Assembly (NCBI RefSeq): GCF_001314995.1
Contig: NZ_CP012938.1
Coordinates: 6,200,001-6,264,000, forward strand
From: Bacteroides ovatus
GTDB lineage: Bacteria > Bacteroidota > Bacteroidia > Bacteroidales > Bacteroidaceae
DNA length: 64,000 nucleotides
Direction: 5' to 3'
Positions 63,825 through 64,000 of the stretch are shown here, piece by piece; the first letter of the stretch is position 1, and every line of letters starts with the position of its first letter. The notes beneath the pieces are model-generated. The model was given only the letters and a program-made list of their open reading frames with translations, did not search any database and was not told the DNA's origin. The position numbers and the translations under genes were made by a program.

Positions 63825-63850
63825 GTTTCCATCTATAAAAAGATGGAAAC
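63825..63850 (-). terminator. Hairpin overlapping the stop of the phosphate transporter
   Basis: GTTTCCATC (63825-63833) pairs with GATGGAAAC (63842-63850) around the stop codon. The T-run on the minus strand is weak, so it may only attenuate transcription into the antiporter. Confidence 0.5.
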
Positions 63851-64000
63851 AATATAATAAATAGCTGCAGCTAAGAGTCCACTGACTGGAATTGTAAGAA
63901 TCCAGGCAGTCATGAGGCTTTGGGTTACTCCCCAACGAACGGCAGAGAGGCGTTTAGTTGCACCTACTCCAATAATCGCTCCTGTGATAGTATGTGTAGT
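63833..64000 (-). CDS. PiT-family inorganic phosphate transporter, C-terminal end
   Basis: The last 55 residues of a transporter are visible, leaving the window at 64000. The motif GAIIGVGATKRLSAVRWG and the final membrane helix (TIPVSGLLAAAIYYIVSIF) match the C-terminal signature of PiT-family phosphate permeases, which import phosphate with a cation. The rest of the gene, including its start, lies outside the window. Confidence 0.88.
   Translation of the reverse strand, partial: TTHTITGAIIGVGATKRLSAVRWGVTQSLMTAWILTIPVSGLLAAAIYYIVSIFL

Overview
The window looks like a Bacteroides chromosome (a human-gut Bacteroides of the thetaiotaomicron/ovatus/fragilis type). The evidence is the set of housekeeping genes (clpB, recA, dnaK, carboxynorspermidine-type dehydrogenase), the recurring Bacteroides -7 promoter element TAnnTTTG, weak ribosome-binding sites, SusD/FimA-era cell-surface families (fimbrillins, BACON domains, GLUG repeats) and Bacteroides mobilisation modules. 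No rRNA, tRNA or CRISPR array was seen.

Layout. 1-14.37 kb is core chromosome: clpB (cut by the window edge), a LysR regulator, an HU-like protein, small metabolic and membrane genes, a carboxynorspermidine dehydrogenase-bcp-recA operon, a two-META-domain lipoprotein and dnaK. 59.7-64 kb is again ordinary chromosome: an M64 peptidase lipoprotein, a Kef-type antiporter and a phosphate transporter cut by the window edge. The roughly 45 kb between them is accessory DNA built from several modules.

Accessory modules, left to right. (a) 14.4-21.3 kb: a mobilisable element with tyrosine integrase, excisionase-like HTH proteins, VirE-N/PriCT-DUF3987 primase-helicase genes, MobC and a relaxase. (b) 21.5-29.5 kb: a restriction-modification-like locus. 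A serine recombinase is translationally coupled to a spare target-recognition domain, which lies tail-to-tail against the C-terminus of an Eco57I-type adenine methyltransferase. A perfect 47-bp inverted repeat sits in frame in both copies, so inversion of the 1.2-kb segment would swap DNA specificity. The partner PLD-helicase gene has lost its 5' end. (c) 29.5-36.5 kb: a second mobilisable element with two tandem integrases, its own MobC, relaxase and candidate oriT; its left edge coincides with the damage to the helicase gene. (d) 36.6-39.8 kb: an IS982-family transposase remnant, a C39-like cysteine peptidase candidate and a large unrecognised protein. (e) 40.0-47.9 kb: a visibly GC-richer fimbrial operon (two GLUG-repeat fimbrillins, a third fimbrillin, a Mfa2-like subunit, a DUF3575/OmpA-like protein) behind a membrane-bound AraC regulator with four spaced repeats in the promoter. 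(f) 48.0-51.2 kb: small regulators and an AlbA_2/Schlafen-type ATP-binding protein. (g) 51.2-59.4 kb: a two-gene operon flanked by 47-bp imperfect direct repeats. It encodes an 1862-residue protein with S1 RNA-binding repeats, a sacsin-like GHKL ATPase and a DUF3883-like C-terminus, followed by a Upf1-like SF1 helicase fused to a PIN nuclease domain.

The two strongest candidates for new biology are module (g), which has the architecture of an RNA-directed defence system, and the invertible specificity module (b). A further point is that clpB and dnaK both carry sigma-54-type GG-N10-GC promoter sequences, suggesting joint control of the chaperones. All function calls come from reading motifs by eye; no database search was run.
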